Source: Hypomesus transpacificus
Lineage: Eukaryota > Chordata > Actinopteri > Osmeriformes > Osmeridae
Length of the DNA stretch: 64,000 bases
NCBI RefSeq assembly: GCF_021917145.1
Contig: NC_061080.1
Location: 2,275,497-2,339,496 of the forward strand
Reading direction: 5' to 3'
The notes below the pieces were generated by a model. It had not been told where the DNA came from, did no database searches, and worked only from the letters and a program-made list of their open reading frames with translations. Made by a program: the position numbers and the translations under genes. This document shows, piece by piece, positions 13,101 to 24,600 of the stretch (the stretch's first letter is position 1; each line of letters starts with the position of its first letter).

Positions 13101-13775
13101 TGCGAGTACAAGATGCTGCTGGACATCAAGACCAGGCTGGAGATGGAGATCGCCGAGTACAGGAGGCTGCTGGACGGAGAGGCCTCAGGGTAAGACGAGA
13201 GCCGTACACATCCAGGGCAGAAGACCCGACTGTAAAAACGACCCCGATTCCAATTCTATTCGCAGCCCTTATCCACGAGATACAGTATCTACTGGATATG
13301 GCTGTGGGCCAGACAGCACTATTGAGAGATATAACATTTGCAGAGGGGTCAGATAGTCAAGGTGTCAACACTCACTCTGTTCCCTCTCTTCTCCAGCCAA
13401 GCCGTGATCATAAAGAAGGTCGAGGTTGTGAAACGTAAGTTGCAGGAGAATTCTTTCCCTTTCTATCTCACATCATCACATGATACATCCTTGTTAATAA
13501 CAGACAAACTGTAAATGAGGCATTGTTGGCATCAGGGAACGTTTCAAATGAAATTGTGCCCGATCATAAATGGGTTAGGGTTCGTTTCATCGTATTCCCG
13601 TTTATTTCACTCGAAGTACACTGTTCAAAGTGTGCTGATTGCTCGGCGTGCTTTTTCTGGTTCCGCAGAGGCGCCCGTGATCACCAAGAGGGTCAGGACA
13701 GTCGTCGAGGAGGTGGTTGACGGAAAGGTGGTCTCTCGCACAGAGGACGTGGATGTGGCAGTTGTCAGCAAGTAG
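10118..13775 (+). CDS. Type I keratin A (8 exons, 427 aa)
   Basis: Exons: 10118-10504, 11127-11209, 11485-11641, 12132-12296, 12546-12671, 12969-13189, 13397-13434, 13669-13775. All introns are GT-AG, phases fit, and the sum is 1284 nt with stop. The protein has a Ser/Gly/Arg head (1-68), a rod from [20 protein letters not shown] (about residue 69) to [12 protein letters not shown] (about 377), and a tail ending [22 protein letters not shown]. The rod ends are the helix initiation and termination motifs that drive filament assembly, and the tail VDGKVVS motif is shared with simple type I keratins. Product: an acidic partner in keratin heterodimers of epithelial cytoplasm. Exon 4 is 165 nt instead of 162, adding one Ser in linker L12. 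A separate 38-nt exon 7 precedes the last tail exon. The start was chosen because an in-frame GTG at 10088 lacks context while ATG 10118 begins the usual MS-rich head. I cannot assign a fish gene number. Confidence 0.95.
12798..12968 (+). repeat. Polypyrimidine microsatellite at the intron 5 acceptor of keratin A
   Basis: About 170 bp of almost pure C/T, ending in repeated CTTCCTCTTC units that run straight into the AG at 12967-12968. It doubles as an oversized polypyrimidine tract for exon 6 splicing. Antisense open frames rich in Glu/Lys/Arg over it are repeat artefacts. Confidence 0.85.
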
Positions 13776-14033
13776 AGATGCCCACCCTGACCTCACCACC
13801 ACCACCCCAATATTGTCCCCCTGACTTGACCCATGCCCCCATGCCTAAATGTGGACCCAGAGATGGATAACTCCCCAGTAACATCAAGAATATTTTATTT
13901 AAAACTATTTTATTTCAAACTAAACCAACTCCTAAACAGCCGTATAATGCCTGACTTTGGCTACACCATTTATACTCATTTGTACTTATTTCAGATAAGA
14001 TACCCCACCAGAATGTTCAGCATTAAAAAACAC

Positions 14034-14039
14034 AATAAA
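14034..14039 (+). other. Polyadenylation signal of keratin A
   Basis: AATAAA lies 259 bp past the stop codon, within an AT-rich 3' region and in the correct orientation. Confidence 0.75.
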
Positions 14040-15181
14040 GAAGCGGTGCTGCATATGTTTACATGTTATGGTTATGTGTCATTTTGTTTGACCTGATTGC
14101 ATATTTGTCCGTCACGACGGGATTGGGTGTAGTGTGGAGTAGATAGTGTTAATGTAACCTAGCCAAACAGTCAAACAGGAAGGAAGAGCCTTTTTGAGAA
14201 TGGCTCAAGGTCCGAGTGCTGACTTGCCACGTCATCCTTTTATGAACTTTGAAAAAGAAAGAACATTTATTTAGTAGGGCAGTTAATTTTGGTGCATATG
14301 GCTCATCAGAGATTAGATCCAATATAAATCCTCTCATATACTGCACCTTTGGAATCAGTAACATGAAGGTTACTGTAATGTAGAATTTGGTCACTTTATC
14401 TGGTGATACAGATCTGCATTGTCATCAACAAGAACAGAAATGATGAGTAAGCCTGACACAACCCAAACAAACTAGGTAAATAACATTAATAACTGGGATA
14501 TGGTGTAGTTCCATGCCCAGATGATAACACTTGTTAATATGAGTTCCTGAATTATCAGGAGAAAGGAGAGTGAAGCATCCCTCCAAAGACATTTCTTTTG
14601 TACTGCATGTATCAAGACTGGGACAAAATTCAGAGTTCAAGTAAAGGAAGAGCATTCTTCTTTTGGCATTGTTTACATTGATAGGGACAGTTGAAGAAAC
14701 AGGAATGCCTAGAGGCCTGACAATGAGAGGTTGTGTTCATGTAAAATAGGGGTCTACAAGGTAAGGAATTAAAATGAATATTTTACTGAAAAGTTCCACT
14801 AGATGGCAACAGCATTGCACTATTGTAAAACAGAACCGTATTTAAGAAAATTGCAGATAAGCACTACAAGTTTAAGTTTGTGTTCACACGAACAGGTTTG
14901 TATCGATTAAAACTAACACTGGTGCAATTGCTCTGTTAGTACCGTTGAACAAGTGTGAACGCTGTCATCCGTAACCTGGTGGACACCAAACAAGCGGACC
15001 GGGGGACCGCTTGAAAAGCAGGTCTCTGTCCGCTTCTAAACAAACGCAACACCGACCAAATAATAATAATCAAAGAACAAAGAGGCAATAATTTATCATT
15101 TAAAAACCGTGCGGAGGAGACCCAAAAAGTCATTTTTGGGTTATTTTTAACCAAACGAAGAGAATTAAGAAGTGTCCATTT
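14040..15181. other. Intergenic, no recognised gene
   Basis: No exon was seen. The right part (about 14900-15181) may belong to the 3' end of the L1 remnant that follows, but no protein similarity is visible there. Confidence 0.35.
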
Positions 15182-15806
15182 CTAGCTTAAAGACATGAAG
15201 GATGGCCATCCTTGTGGCCATTTTTGTTTGTGGAGGAAAAATTTAACTTGCAGAGTAAGAAAGTTTACAACAAATTCAAAAGGGTAGTTCACAGGGTTCT
15301 CGTAATAAAATAGGAAATCCTTTGCAGTAAGAGAATACGATAATTCAAAAAGATTATAATTTGAGTCATAAACAAACGTTTTTGTCTTCTCACACTCAAA
15401 AAATAGTAATTTATGTTGTGTTGCATTGTCCATACCAAAAGAAAGGTGACTTTTGATAAGTTGGATGAACCCTTTAGGGATAGCTTTAGTGAGTGAGTTA
15501 AATTCCCTAAATGGGACCGGGAGGCCATGACGTGACAGAAATTGTTCACAGGTCAGTATAGCCAGATCTATCAAACAAAGAAAAAATAACATGAATGCCA
15601 TTCTCAAACCATCCAGAGAAAATCAAAGATTTGTTTTTAACTGTAATATCTGCATTGTTCCAAATGAGTGTTTTATGAGGTGAGAAGTGGTTAAATATAT
15701 GATTGGGGATAAAACGCCATAAGGACTTGGGATGTATAAGACATCTCCTGATCCAGCCGACTCTAAATTAAACTGTGTGTGTGAAATCTAAGAAATCCAA
15801 ATCGCA

Positions 15807-15934
15807 GGGAGTCAGGTGGCTGAGCGGTTAGGGAATCGGGCTAGCAATCAGGTTGCCGGATCGATTCCCTGCCGTGGCATTCACCCTACTTGCCTCGGGG
15901 ATGTCCCTGCTAAAATGACTAAATGTGATGTAAA
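15807..15934 (+). mobile_element. tRNA-derived SINE, internally deleted copy
   Basis: It begins with a tRNA-like head carrying box A (GGCTGAGCGGTTAGGG) and box B (GGATCGATTCCC), then a shortened body and the end AAATGACTAAATGTGATGTAAA. It lacks most of the body present in the copies at 19021 and 34447. It is inserted in the L1 remnant. Confidence 0.8.
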
Positions 15935-16184
15935 CATTCCTGGGCTTTGCAATCAGAGAGCACCTTCTTAAGTGTGTGAGGTTTATTTGTCCAGACAATG
16001 TCCAGATTAAAAAATATATATATTTTAACGATTTATTATTAATAAATAAAGAGAGAGAGGGATGTACAAAGTGAGAGAGACTTTCTGCCTTGGATAAAGG
16101 AGTTCTACCAAACATAGATAAGTCTCTTTGCAACCGAAAGTTCAAAATACTTTTGTTTTGGCCATTTTCGCTGTATGGGTCAAC

Positions 16185-16377
16185 CAGGGACGGTGCTGAA
16201 TGCAGGTGCTGAGGGGGTGCCACAATTATTGTTTGGGGGAGATACACAATTAGATATATATATGATATATAAATCCTATTCATAAATGAGCAATATTTTT
16301 GGGGGTGCTATCCGGGTGCTTTGGTCTTTCTTGGGGGTGCCGAAGCACCTGCTAGCCCCTCCCTAGCGCCGCCCATG
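16185..16377. mobile_element. hAT-type MITE with 8-bp target duplication
   Basis: A 193-bp element with ends CAGGGACGGTGCT and the inverse of CATGGGCGGCGCTAGGG, flanked by the direct octamer GGGTCAAC at 16177-16184 and 16378-16385. An 8-bp duplication is the hAT signature. It has no coding capacity and sits inside the L1 remnant. Confidence 0.85.
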
Positions 16378-17945
16378 GGGTCAACTGCTGTCTATATGTT
16401 CAATTCTAAGTTATGTGAATTCCAGCATATTAAACAGTACGTTTAACTGGAATGTTCTTCATGAGGCTTTCATCACACTCATGCAAAGGTAAGACCTCAC
16501 ATTTGGAAATGTTCAGCTGGAGGCACTTGAGAATGCTAAACCAAAGTCAAAGCGCAAGACAGCTGATCTTTGTCTTGCATCAACAAAATGGTGTCTGTCA
16601 TCTGCCATTTGTGCAATTTGTATCTTTTGGGAAAAAATATGTATACCTTTAAATTCAAGATCATGAACTATACTTCATGCCAGCAATTCTGTGACCAGGA
16701 GAAAGAAGAAGAGAGAGACTGGGAATCCCTGCCTTATTCCACGTTTTATCTCAAATCTATTTGTCGTATTTTGATTAATTATCACAGAACTATTTATATC
16801 CTCACATAGCATTTCAATAATATTCATAAAATAATCACCAAAACCAAATAACTTTTCTAAATAAATACATGTTCAATAGTGTCAAAGTCCTTGTAGAAGT
16901 CTAGGAAGGGAAGAAGAGCCTGTAACTGCACTGCATCAGCATAGTCTACCATATCAAGCACGAGTCTTACATTGTTTGTCATATGACAATTTTTCACAAA
17001 GCCAGACTGTGTTTCTGATATATCACCAAGGCCAGTATTAAGTGTATTTGCATAGACTAGGACTAATATTTTAGAATAAATTGTTAACAATGAAATTGGA
17101 CGCCAGTTGTCAATACACTGTGCGTCTTTATTCGGTTTAGGGATGAGTGAAATCATTCCTTGTTTCTTAGTAGTAGTCATCTCCTTTTGCTTCACACATT
17201 CTTTATACATACAAAGCAAAGGACCCTGAATATTCCACAAAATGCACATAGAATTCCACTGAAAGCCAGTCTATACCAGGAGCCTTTCCTTTTTCCATGG
17301 AATGGAGAGCTTCCTTATTTCAGCAACAGTTATATTAGAATCACAAACTGCTTTGTAAGTGCCATTGATTATCGGAAGTTTTAACTTATTTTCTCAATGA
17401 ATGTGCTGCAGTTACTGGGATTAAACTGGGAAGTGTACAGACCTTTGTAAACTTTTGTCTGTAACAAATTCTGAAATTAACACAGGGTCATTAGATTTGG
17501 TACCATTTAGGTCAGGGTTTTTCTTTGACCAGTCAGGGTTTTATCATCTCCAGTGAACAAAAATAACTCCAGTTATTCTCGCCCTCCTCTAACCATTTGG
17601 CCCTAGATCATAAAAAAGCCCCTTTAGCTAAATCCAAGTACAACTCGTCATGTTGCAAGCTGTTGTTTTTAATTTCTACCTTTTCTTCATCAGTAATATT
17701 CATCCGACCAAAGATGTCTAAACCAATAATAGGATGCGACGTCACAAGATGCAACCCATTAGAGTAGTAATGAAATGACCAGAGGGCAAACGAGGAGGTA
17801 AAACTCCTTATTAAAGAGTCTCCTGGTGGAAGAATCTGCTGTACAGCATTACCCTCTACTGGTGGAGGAGAGAACGACATGAATTAAACAGGAGCACGGG
17901 AGAGATGAACAACACTGCACCACTTCATGTTACAGTTCATCATAT

Positions 17946-17951
17946 TTTATT
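17946..17951 (-). other. Possible polyadenylation signal of the TRIM pseudogene
   Basis: AATAAA on the minus strand, about 355 bp beyond the ancestral stop codon at 18305-18307. Position and orientation fit; no functional evidence. Confidence 0.4.
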
Positions 17952-19020
17952 TGAACACTAAGAAACAACAGCAGTTAAGATTCATGTTCAAATGTAATCA
18001 AGTCAAATAATATAGTAAGTTGACTAAGCATTTGATTCGGAAAATTTGAGTAGAACAAAATACAATGCCATTGGAATAGTGTAAATGTTCTGTATACATA
18101 CAGATATTAGATTTACCACATAACTAAATTAATTCTGACTTCAGACCCTGTAAATCATTAAGAACACCCTACCTATAATTCCCTAACTCATATTGGTCTT
18201 TGTTCTTTGTACCTTGATGCTCATGTTATAGGTTGCTAGTCTTCATGACAGGAAGGTTGTAAACACATGCTGTTCTACTGTTCCAGGTAGAGGTGGTACC
18301 ATCTCTAATGACTCTGCTGTTTGACGGTTACAGAGGCCTTCACTGGTGAGATCATCAGAGGGTGGAGAGGGCAGCCAGTACCAATGCATGGAAAGACTCT
18401 CTCAGGGAAGGTGTTAGTGAATGTGTGCGTTTCTATCAGGGTCAGAGAATGCCAGCTTTCCTCCGTCCCAGTCCAGCTGCACTCTGATCCTCTGGGGTTT
18501 CTGTCTCCCTGTGAGAACAGTGACCGACCCTGATGATGATACTGCTGTGTAGTCACCGTTGTCGAACCAAATTCCCCAGTATCCACCCAGTTTGTCTCCC
18601 TTCGTCTGGACAGACTCGGCTACCACGCCCAAGTACCAGTCTGTACTGTCTCCCACCTCAACATCCCAGCTGTGTGTCCCTGAGTTGAAACCCTCAGAGA
18701 CCAGGACCCAACTATATCTGTCAAACCTCTCTGGGTTATCAGGAAGCTGCTGTCTCTCCTGACTGTATCTCACACTGGTCAGATCCTCAGACAGGATGAG
18801 GGCTGGGTGGGCAGTGTTGAGGTCCAGAGTCACAGGAGCTGAGGAGAGAGATCAGGTTTGTGTTGATGCAGTGCTCGATGTTTACACCCTCACCCACCAG
18901 GAGTTGACACCATGACAACCCAGTAATGATGACACATCATGTATGTGGATGTGTCAGGGGGTTTATGATCATGTGCAACAAATAGAATATTTAACCTATC
19001 AGCCTGACATTGTTGTGATA

Positions 19021-19217
19021 TTTACATTTAAATGTAGTCATTTAGCAGACGCTCTTATCCAGAGCGACTTACAGTAAGTACAGGGACATTCCCCCCGAGG
19101 GAAGTAGGGTGAAGTGCCTTGCCCACGGAAACAACGTCATTTGGCACGGCCAGGAATCGAACCGGCAACCTTCTGTTCAATAGCCCGATTACCTAACAGC
19201 TCAGCCATCTGACCCCT
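19021..19217 (-). mobile_element. tRNA-derived SINE, near full length
   Basis: On the minus strand: tRNA-like head (box A AGCTGTTAGGTAATCGGG, box B GGTTCGATTCC), a body with GGGCAAGGCACTTCACCC, and the tail CCAGAGCG...GTCTGCTAAATGACTACA. It lies in intron 5 of the TRIM pseudogene. Confidence 0.85.
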
Positions 19218-19982
19218 TATATATTTGGTAGAGCAGTTCATTTGATCAAGCAACAAGGGTAATGTACAGTATGTAGCCTGTACTATAGTGTGAAGAATGG
19301 TGTATGGACAGATATGATCACAATAAGACAGATCCTGATCAGTAATGCATCAGTAATGCAGTAATGCATCAGTAATGCAGTAGAATAGTTCTACATGGTC
19401 TAATACTCACTGTATGTGACAATGTCCTGCATATTCTCCCAGACTCTGAAGGTCAGGTTGCCCAGGTGTTTAGCCACGTCTATCAGCGGTCCTGAGACCA
19501 GCTGTGGATCCGGCAGAGTGGACTGGGCTCTGGAAGAACATTCTGGAGTCAGAGCTGCTGTGGGGTTGGGTTCACAACCACAAAGAAGAGAGACAGGAGG
19601 CAGGCCACTTACCTTTTCACTGTGTCCTTGTAGTTCTGTGGAGATAAAGAAGATGAAGTTAGACACTCATAAAGACACCCAGCCAGCCTTTCCATATGAA
19701 CTTAGAGAGATCAGTCCTGACCTGCAGGAATGAGATGTCTTCAGCTCTCAGCTCCTCATCTATGGCTCTGATTGTGTCTGAAAGTGTTGATATCTCTCTG
19801 TTCAGCCCCTCAATCTTTTCCTTCATCATCTGACTCTTCTGTTTCGCAGAAACAGGTGAAGGTTCTGAAACTCCTCCTTAATCTGCCTCTCTGTGTGCTG
19901 GATCTGGATCTGGGGACATGCAGGTTCATAAAGCGTTTAGGTGACCAGAGTTTTCAATGTCAAAACAGTCATGTATTATTAC

Positions 19983-20773
19983 TAGTGCTGTCAGTTTAAC
20001 GCGTTATTAACGGCGTTAACGCAAACCCAAATTAACGGCGTCAATTTTTTTATCGCGCGATTAACGCTCTTTTTGGCCTAGCAAACTTTGTAGTTTTTTT
20101 TCACATGCTGTTGCAACAACTACCGAAGTTAGAAAAACTACAACACCACACCGGATCTAGCTAGACCGGAAACAAAACAACAGGCACGCCACACACTTGT
20201 TTGGCTTGCGATCCGGCTAAAGCGTAGTAGCAGAGCCCGTTTACGGATATGAGACATTCTCTGGTAGTAGGTTAACGTTACGTTTTGAGTTGATGGCGAG
20301 CGCGAGACGCCGAAATGGATGCCAATAAGATTCTGAATGGAAAGTTTACTTTTAAAAAGTTGCCAAATGGTTCCATTGACAAGACCAAAGTGATCTGTGT
20401 GTTTTGTCGTTGTAAACTGAGCTATCATCGCAGCACGTCCAGTCTGAAATACCACTTGATGGCCAAGCACACAGATGATGCGAATTCTCCGCCCCCTCGT
20501 CAAAGCCAGGCGATTGCAATGTTGTTTTCAATAACAAAAAATATTTGCACAAAGCAATCCGAACCACTTTTCCATGTTGATAAGAGCATTACAATTTGAA
20601 AAAAGAATGGGACAAAAAGAAATCAAGGGACATTTAGAAAAGATAAAAATGTGCGATTAATTGTGATTAATCGCGAGTTAACTATGACATTAATGCGATT
20701 AATCGCAATTAAACATTTTAATCGTTTGACCGCACTAATCGCGATTAAACATTTTAATCGTTTGACCGCACTA
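19983..20773 (+). mobile_element. hAT element with BED zinc-finger fragment and 8-bp target duplication
   Basis: A 791-bp element flanked by the direct octamer ATTATTAC (19975-19982 and 20774-20781). Ends are TAGTGCTGTCAGTTTAACG and the inverse of TAGTGCGGTCAAACGATT; the right end carries a repeated subterminal block. Inside, 20315-20599 encodes a 94-residue N-terminal transposase piece with a BED-type finger (CVFCRCKLSYH then SLKYHLMAKH, a C-x2-C...H-x4-H pattern). The catalytic RNase-H fold is missing, so it is an internally deleted, non-autonomous copy. It lies in intron 2 of the TRIM pseudogene. Confidence 0.9.
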
Positions 20774-21699
20774 ATTATTACTCATTATTATTACTTGTGC
20801 TTGTTTACCTTAAAGTGTTCTGCTGTTTGATCATAGGTATGTTTAACCTTATTAAGACTTCCAGCTTCTTCCGTAAGGATTTCAGAGCAGGCTGGAGTTT
20901 CTCCTGGAATGAAACAAAACATGTTTTGAGGAAAGGTTGTACATTCTCTCATATGCGAGAGAGATGAATATATGGGGAGATCATTGGAACTGTGTCTGTC
21001 CGATACAGGCTGGCTGTATAATGCAGGACTTTTTGTGTGAGACAGGTGTTGCTATTTCACTAACCATAGGAGATGAAAACACTGTACTGTAAAAGACATG
21101 ATTGAGGAGACTCATATGCATTAATGTTAACGAAACTCCTGCTTCTTTACACACAACTTTACACTGTAATTGTGATATAGACCTCATTCCAAACCTTACG
21201 TCATACAATACCTCTTGTGATTTCTTACAGAAGGCCTAACATGATATAACGTTAAATGTTGGGTATCATGTTTAAAAGATACTTGAATTGTACCTTATGA
21301 TTTCGTTCAGCTTCATCTATGGGTCTGAATGTGTGGTTAAGGTGTAGTTCTGAGTCTCGACACAGCAAACACACTGGCTGTTTATCATCCAGACAGTGGA
21401 GCTTGAGTTTCTCACTGTGCAGACTGCAGAGCACCTCAGACCCTGCTGAAGCTCTCTGACGTCTCTCCTGTAAGAAGGACTCACACAGGTTATTCAAAGC
21501 CAGGTTGGAAGGGAAGTAAATCCCTTGAAGATTTTCTTCTGCAAACTGGACAATTCTCTTCCTTATCCTCCTTCCATTATTCCTGCAGACAGGCTTTACA
21601 GAAGCTGTGGCTACACGTCAGGACAACAGGGTCTGTAAAGATGTCACAGCACACAGGACAGGAGAGACCCTCCTCTGAGAGAGATGAGTTGGATGCCAT

Positions 21700-24600
21700 T
21701 TTGGCACATACTCCCACATTTGCTTTAACTTTTAAGTTTTATTCCTAAAAACTTCCGTTTTTTCAGTCAGCAGTGAGTTATTGTCTCTGTTGATAACTGT
21801 ATTCCCTCTTGTAGTTGGTAAAGACAGGTTCTCTTTCTTCTCGGTGTGAGTTGTATTTTAGTTCAGTTTTCTCTCTTAGCAGAACAGTGATTCTCAGAGC
21901 CTGTCAATGACCAGAGAAAGACTGATGTCTACTTCCTGAATTCTGACAGGTGAGTCAGGTAGTAGGTGGGGCTTCAGCAGACCAGGAAGTAAAGAGAGAC
22001 AGCTGATGTGTTCCTTCTCAGGAGAAATTCATACTCACCTTTTTCACCGTCAATGTGTGTTTCGTACTGAATAGCTTTTGTTTAATTAGCCGAAATGACC
22101 TTCACGATGTGAACGTTTTTATGAGACACTATTAAGTAAATTGTCTATTAAAGAATTGCACAGTCGTCGGATTCAAAGAAAGTACAATAGTTACCATTCT
22201 TGCCGGCAAAGAAACAAGTTTGATCGCGATACAAAGTTGGCTGGGTCTCTTGACTTTATGTAAGACCACTCAAACATATTGGTGGGATGTCCCCTCCCCT
22301 GTATACCAGCCTGTCGAGGTGATCGATCCCAGAGTTGTCGCGCGCGTGCGCGTGTGTGCGTGCGTCCCTTGCAGGACCCTTCTAGGCTGACCAGTTGGCC
22401 CACTCAGTACAGATAAGATGAGCATATTTATGGCATATCTAGTAAGATAATGGTCTTCCTAGGTCAGTTTGTTTATGTTAGCCTAGTGTTATCTATAGTT
22501 CATGTTGAGGGGGTTATCCTTTCTGCTGACAAGGAATGTTAAGCACCAGTAATTTTCAGTATACAACGTAACATTCTTGATTTCTCTGACAGACAGTCTC
22601 TCTCTCCTGCCTCTTCACTCTCTCCCTTTCTCGTTCCTTTCCTCATTAATGAATTTAAACATACACATACACACACACACCCACATACACTCACACACTT
22701 CAGCTTGTGAGGTGCTCAACAACTGTAGAGCTTACAGTCTCACAGCTCTTTTTGACATGGTCACGTAAAATGATGTTCAGTGATAGGTTTAAAAGCTGTC
22801 CAATCAGGCTGCGACCTTATCCATAGGCCTTTTGAACAGGTATCATCTTCATATCATCGGTCCGGACCAAGAGAACCGGGGAGAACCAAACTATAAGTGT
22901 GAACACGACCTGAGAGGAACAGCAGAGAGAGATAGAGAGCCTAATTTAAGACTTTAGGTAGAGACTCGTACAGGGGTGGATCTAGATAAACAGGGGTGGA
23001 CCTAGATGTTTTCACCTGGGATGACAAAGAGGTGGCAGGAGGAATAGAGTGACGGCGTGACCTAAAGCCACCATAAATGATTATAACATTGTGGTTTGAA
23101 TAATGCAAAAAATATTAATGTTATTGAATGAAAGGTACAATAATGTTCAAATATATATTTTAGGCATTGGGAGATTGGGGACAAGTCTTTTTTTCCTGGG
23201 GTGGCAGCCACCCCGGCTTGCCACGCCTTGGATCCGGAAGTGACAGTGACTCATTTCATCCACTACATGATAGCCTTGTGGTTGGCAGCACACTCCCTGA
23301 ACCTGAGTGTGTAAGGAGAGTCTAGGACACTTGATGTCAGTGTGGTTCCACCACAGCTAAATCCTCCTAGCAACGTGAAGTTGTTAGTCTGAGCTGCGTG
23401 AAAGGCCCTATGATATGACTTGAAGAAATGCCAACAAAAGTGGATATTTTGTCGAAACGTTTGGAGTTGGGACATGGTGAGACCGTCCTGCAAAGTTTGA
23501 CACAAACATGCAGGGTTTGGAGAAGTTGAGTCATACTTTTAGCTTCCAACTCCAACTTGGTGGGGAAAATGTGGATCACTTTCCTGCTTGTTGTTCAATT
23601 GCTCCCTTGGTGGTTGACCAGTTGGCACACCAGGTTTCAGGCAACATAACTAGGCTACAGTATCAGGTCTCTTTTCTTAAAGAACAGTAGGCCTAATGTT
23701 TCTTTGAGGGAACAATATAAACGGCATTTGAACCACAGCTGTTAGAAGTCAAATGTAGCTTTATCACATGCAAGAGACACTTACTGTAGCCTACATCTAT
23801 ATGTTCAGACAGTTTGGGCATAATTGAAACTCCTTTGTTCCTTTGTGCTTCAGTGCTGCAACTCACACAGACACAGATACAGCCAATATACAGAAATATA
23901 TGTGAAACCAATGTACAGAAAGTGTTTATCCCTTATAGGCTACCTTTGTTCCTCACACTGATACTGTGTGGGTAGTGATCACTGATAAGAACAGGGTGGG
24001 GTTTTGACATGGAACAAGTCTGACCTGTCCAACCCTGTTCAAATGTGTAACGTCTCCACAACGACAATCGTTGCTCAACAATGTTACATAGAGTACTTGC
24101 TCGCAACAGGATTGTTGCAGTGTTTGAGGAGTCTGACTCAGATTTCAGTCTGAGTGGAGAGGGGGCTGGATGCATGAAGCAATGCAGGACAGGAACTCTA
24201 AAATCGACAAATTGATGACAGTGTTTGATCAAGTGGCAATGGAGGAGTAACTGAGAGCAGCGCTAGGGGTTGAAAATTCACATGTCGCTAGCATTTGGCT
24301 GAGCCTCAGAGAAGCAGAACGGAGTTCGCAAGTATTCCACGCTCTCTCGTCGTTGGTAGATTCCAAGTTTTGCTGTGTCCGCGGATGTTTAGACTTTCAC
24401 AGATAGCTCTGATGCTAGGCACTGTCAGTGACCTGGGGCTGAGATTAGGAATTTTTCTTGGCCTTCGTGTCAAACTTAACACAGCACAAGAATAGGCTGT
24501 GTACGACATTGCTTCCCTATGAGGCATTTTTCTTCTCACCCCCTTTAAAGACAAATATTGTTAAATGAGCTTGGTGGTTTATCAGTTTAGTAATAAGTCA

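Larger units (their letters stand above)
15182..17880 (-). mobile_element. L1-clade LINE ORF2 remnant
   Basis: Read on the minus strand, pieces of an L1-type ORF2 occur in the right order. The region between endonuclease and reverse transcriptase is at 17608-17880. Reverse transcriptase blocks lie at 16857-17290 (SLIPKPNKD, NWRPISLL, ETQSGFVKN) and continue, with frame breaks, through 16680-16856 (INRF/IRQG-type block). A degenerate MADD-like active-site region lies near 16560-16600. The C-terminal part is at 15182-15800 (PVPFREFNSLTKAIPKGF). Many stops and frameshifts make it dead. It is interrupted by a hAT MITE (16185-16377) and a SINE (15807-15934), so it is older than both. Confidence 0.85.
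18305..21699 (-). pseudogene. TRIM-family E3 ubiquitin ligase pseudogene (RING, B-box, coiled coil, PRY-SPRY)
   Basis: Six exons in the standard fish TRIM layout: 21294-21699 (RING plus B-box), 20809-20903, 19722-19909 (coiled coil), 19613-19635 (the family's 23-nt exon, NYKDTVKR), 19411-19529 (linker [20 protein letters not shown]) and 18305-18838 (PRY-SPRY). All splice sites are still GT-AG. Breaks seen: a TAA stop in the RING after CKACLQE; a frameshift between RING and B-box near 21505-21520; one base missing in exon 2 (95 instead of 96 nt); about 46 nt missing in the coiled-coil exon (188 instead of the usual 234), shifting the frame; and a frameshift late in SPRY near 18420-18430, after which the last 40 or so codons are readable only in another frame. 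An intact relative would ubiquitinate targets bound by SPRY, often in innate immunity; this copy cannot make that protein. Confidence 0.9.

Noticed and set aside
15807-15870. tRNA gene on the plus strand
   Set aside because: Boxes A and B are present but the rest does not form a normal tRNA and the sequence recurs with a SINE body and tail elsewhere in the window.
24295-24554. Pair of overlapping open frames on both strands
   Set aside because: No domain, no splice context and no neighbours that would support a gene.
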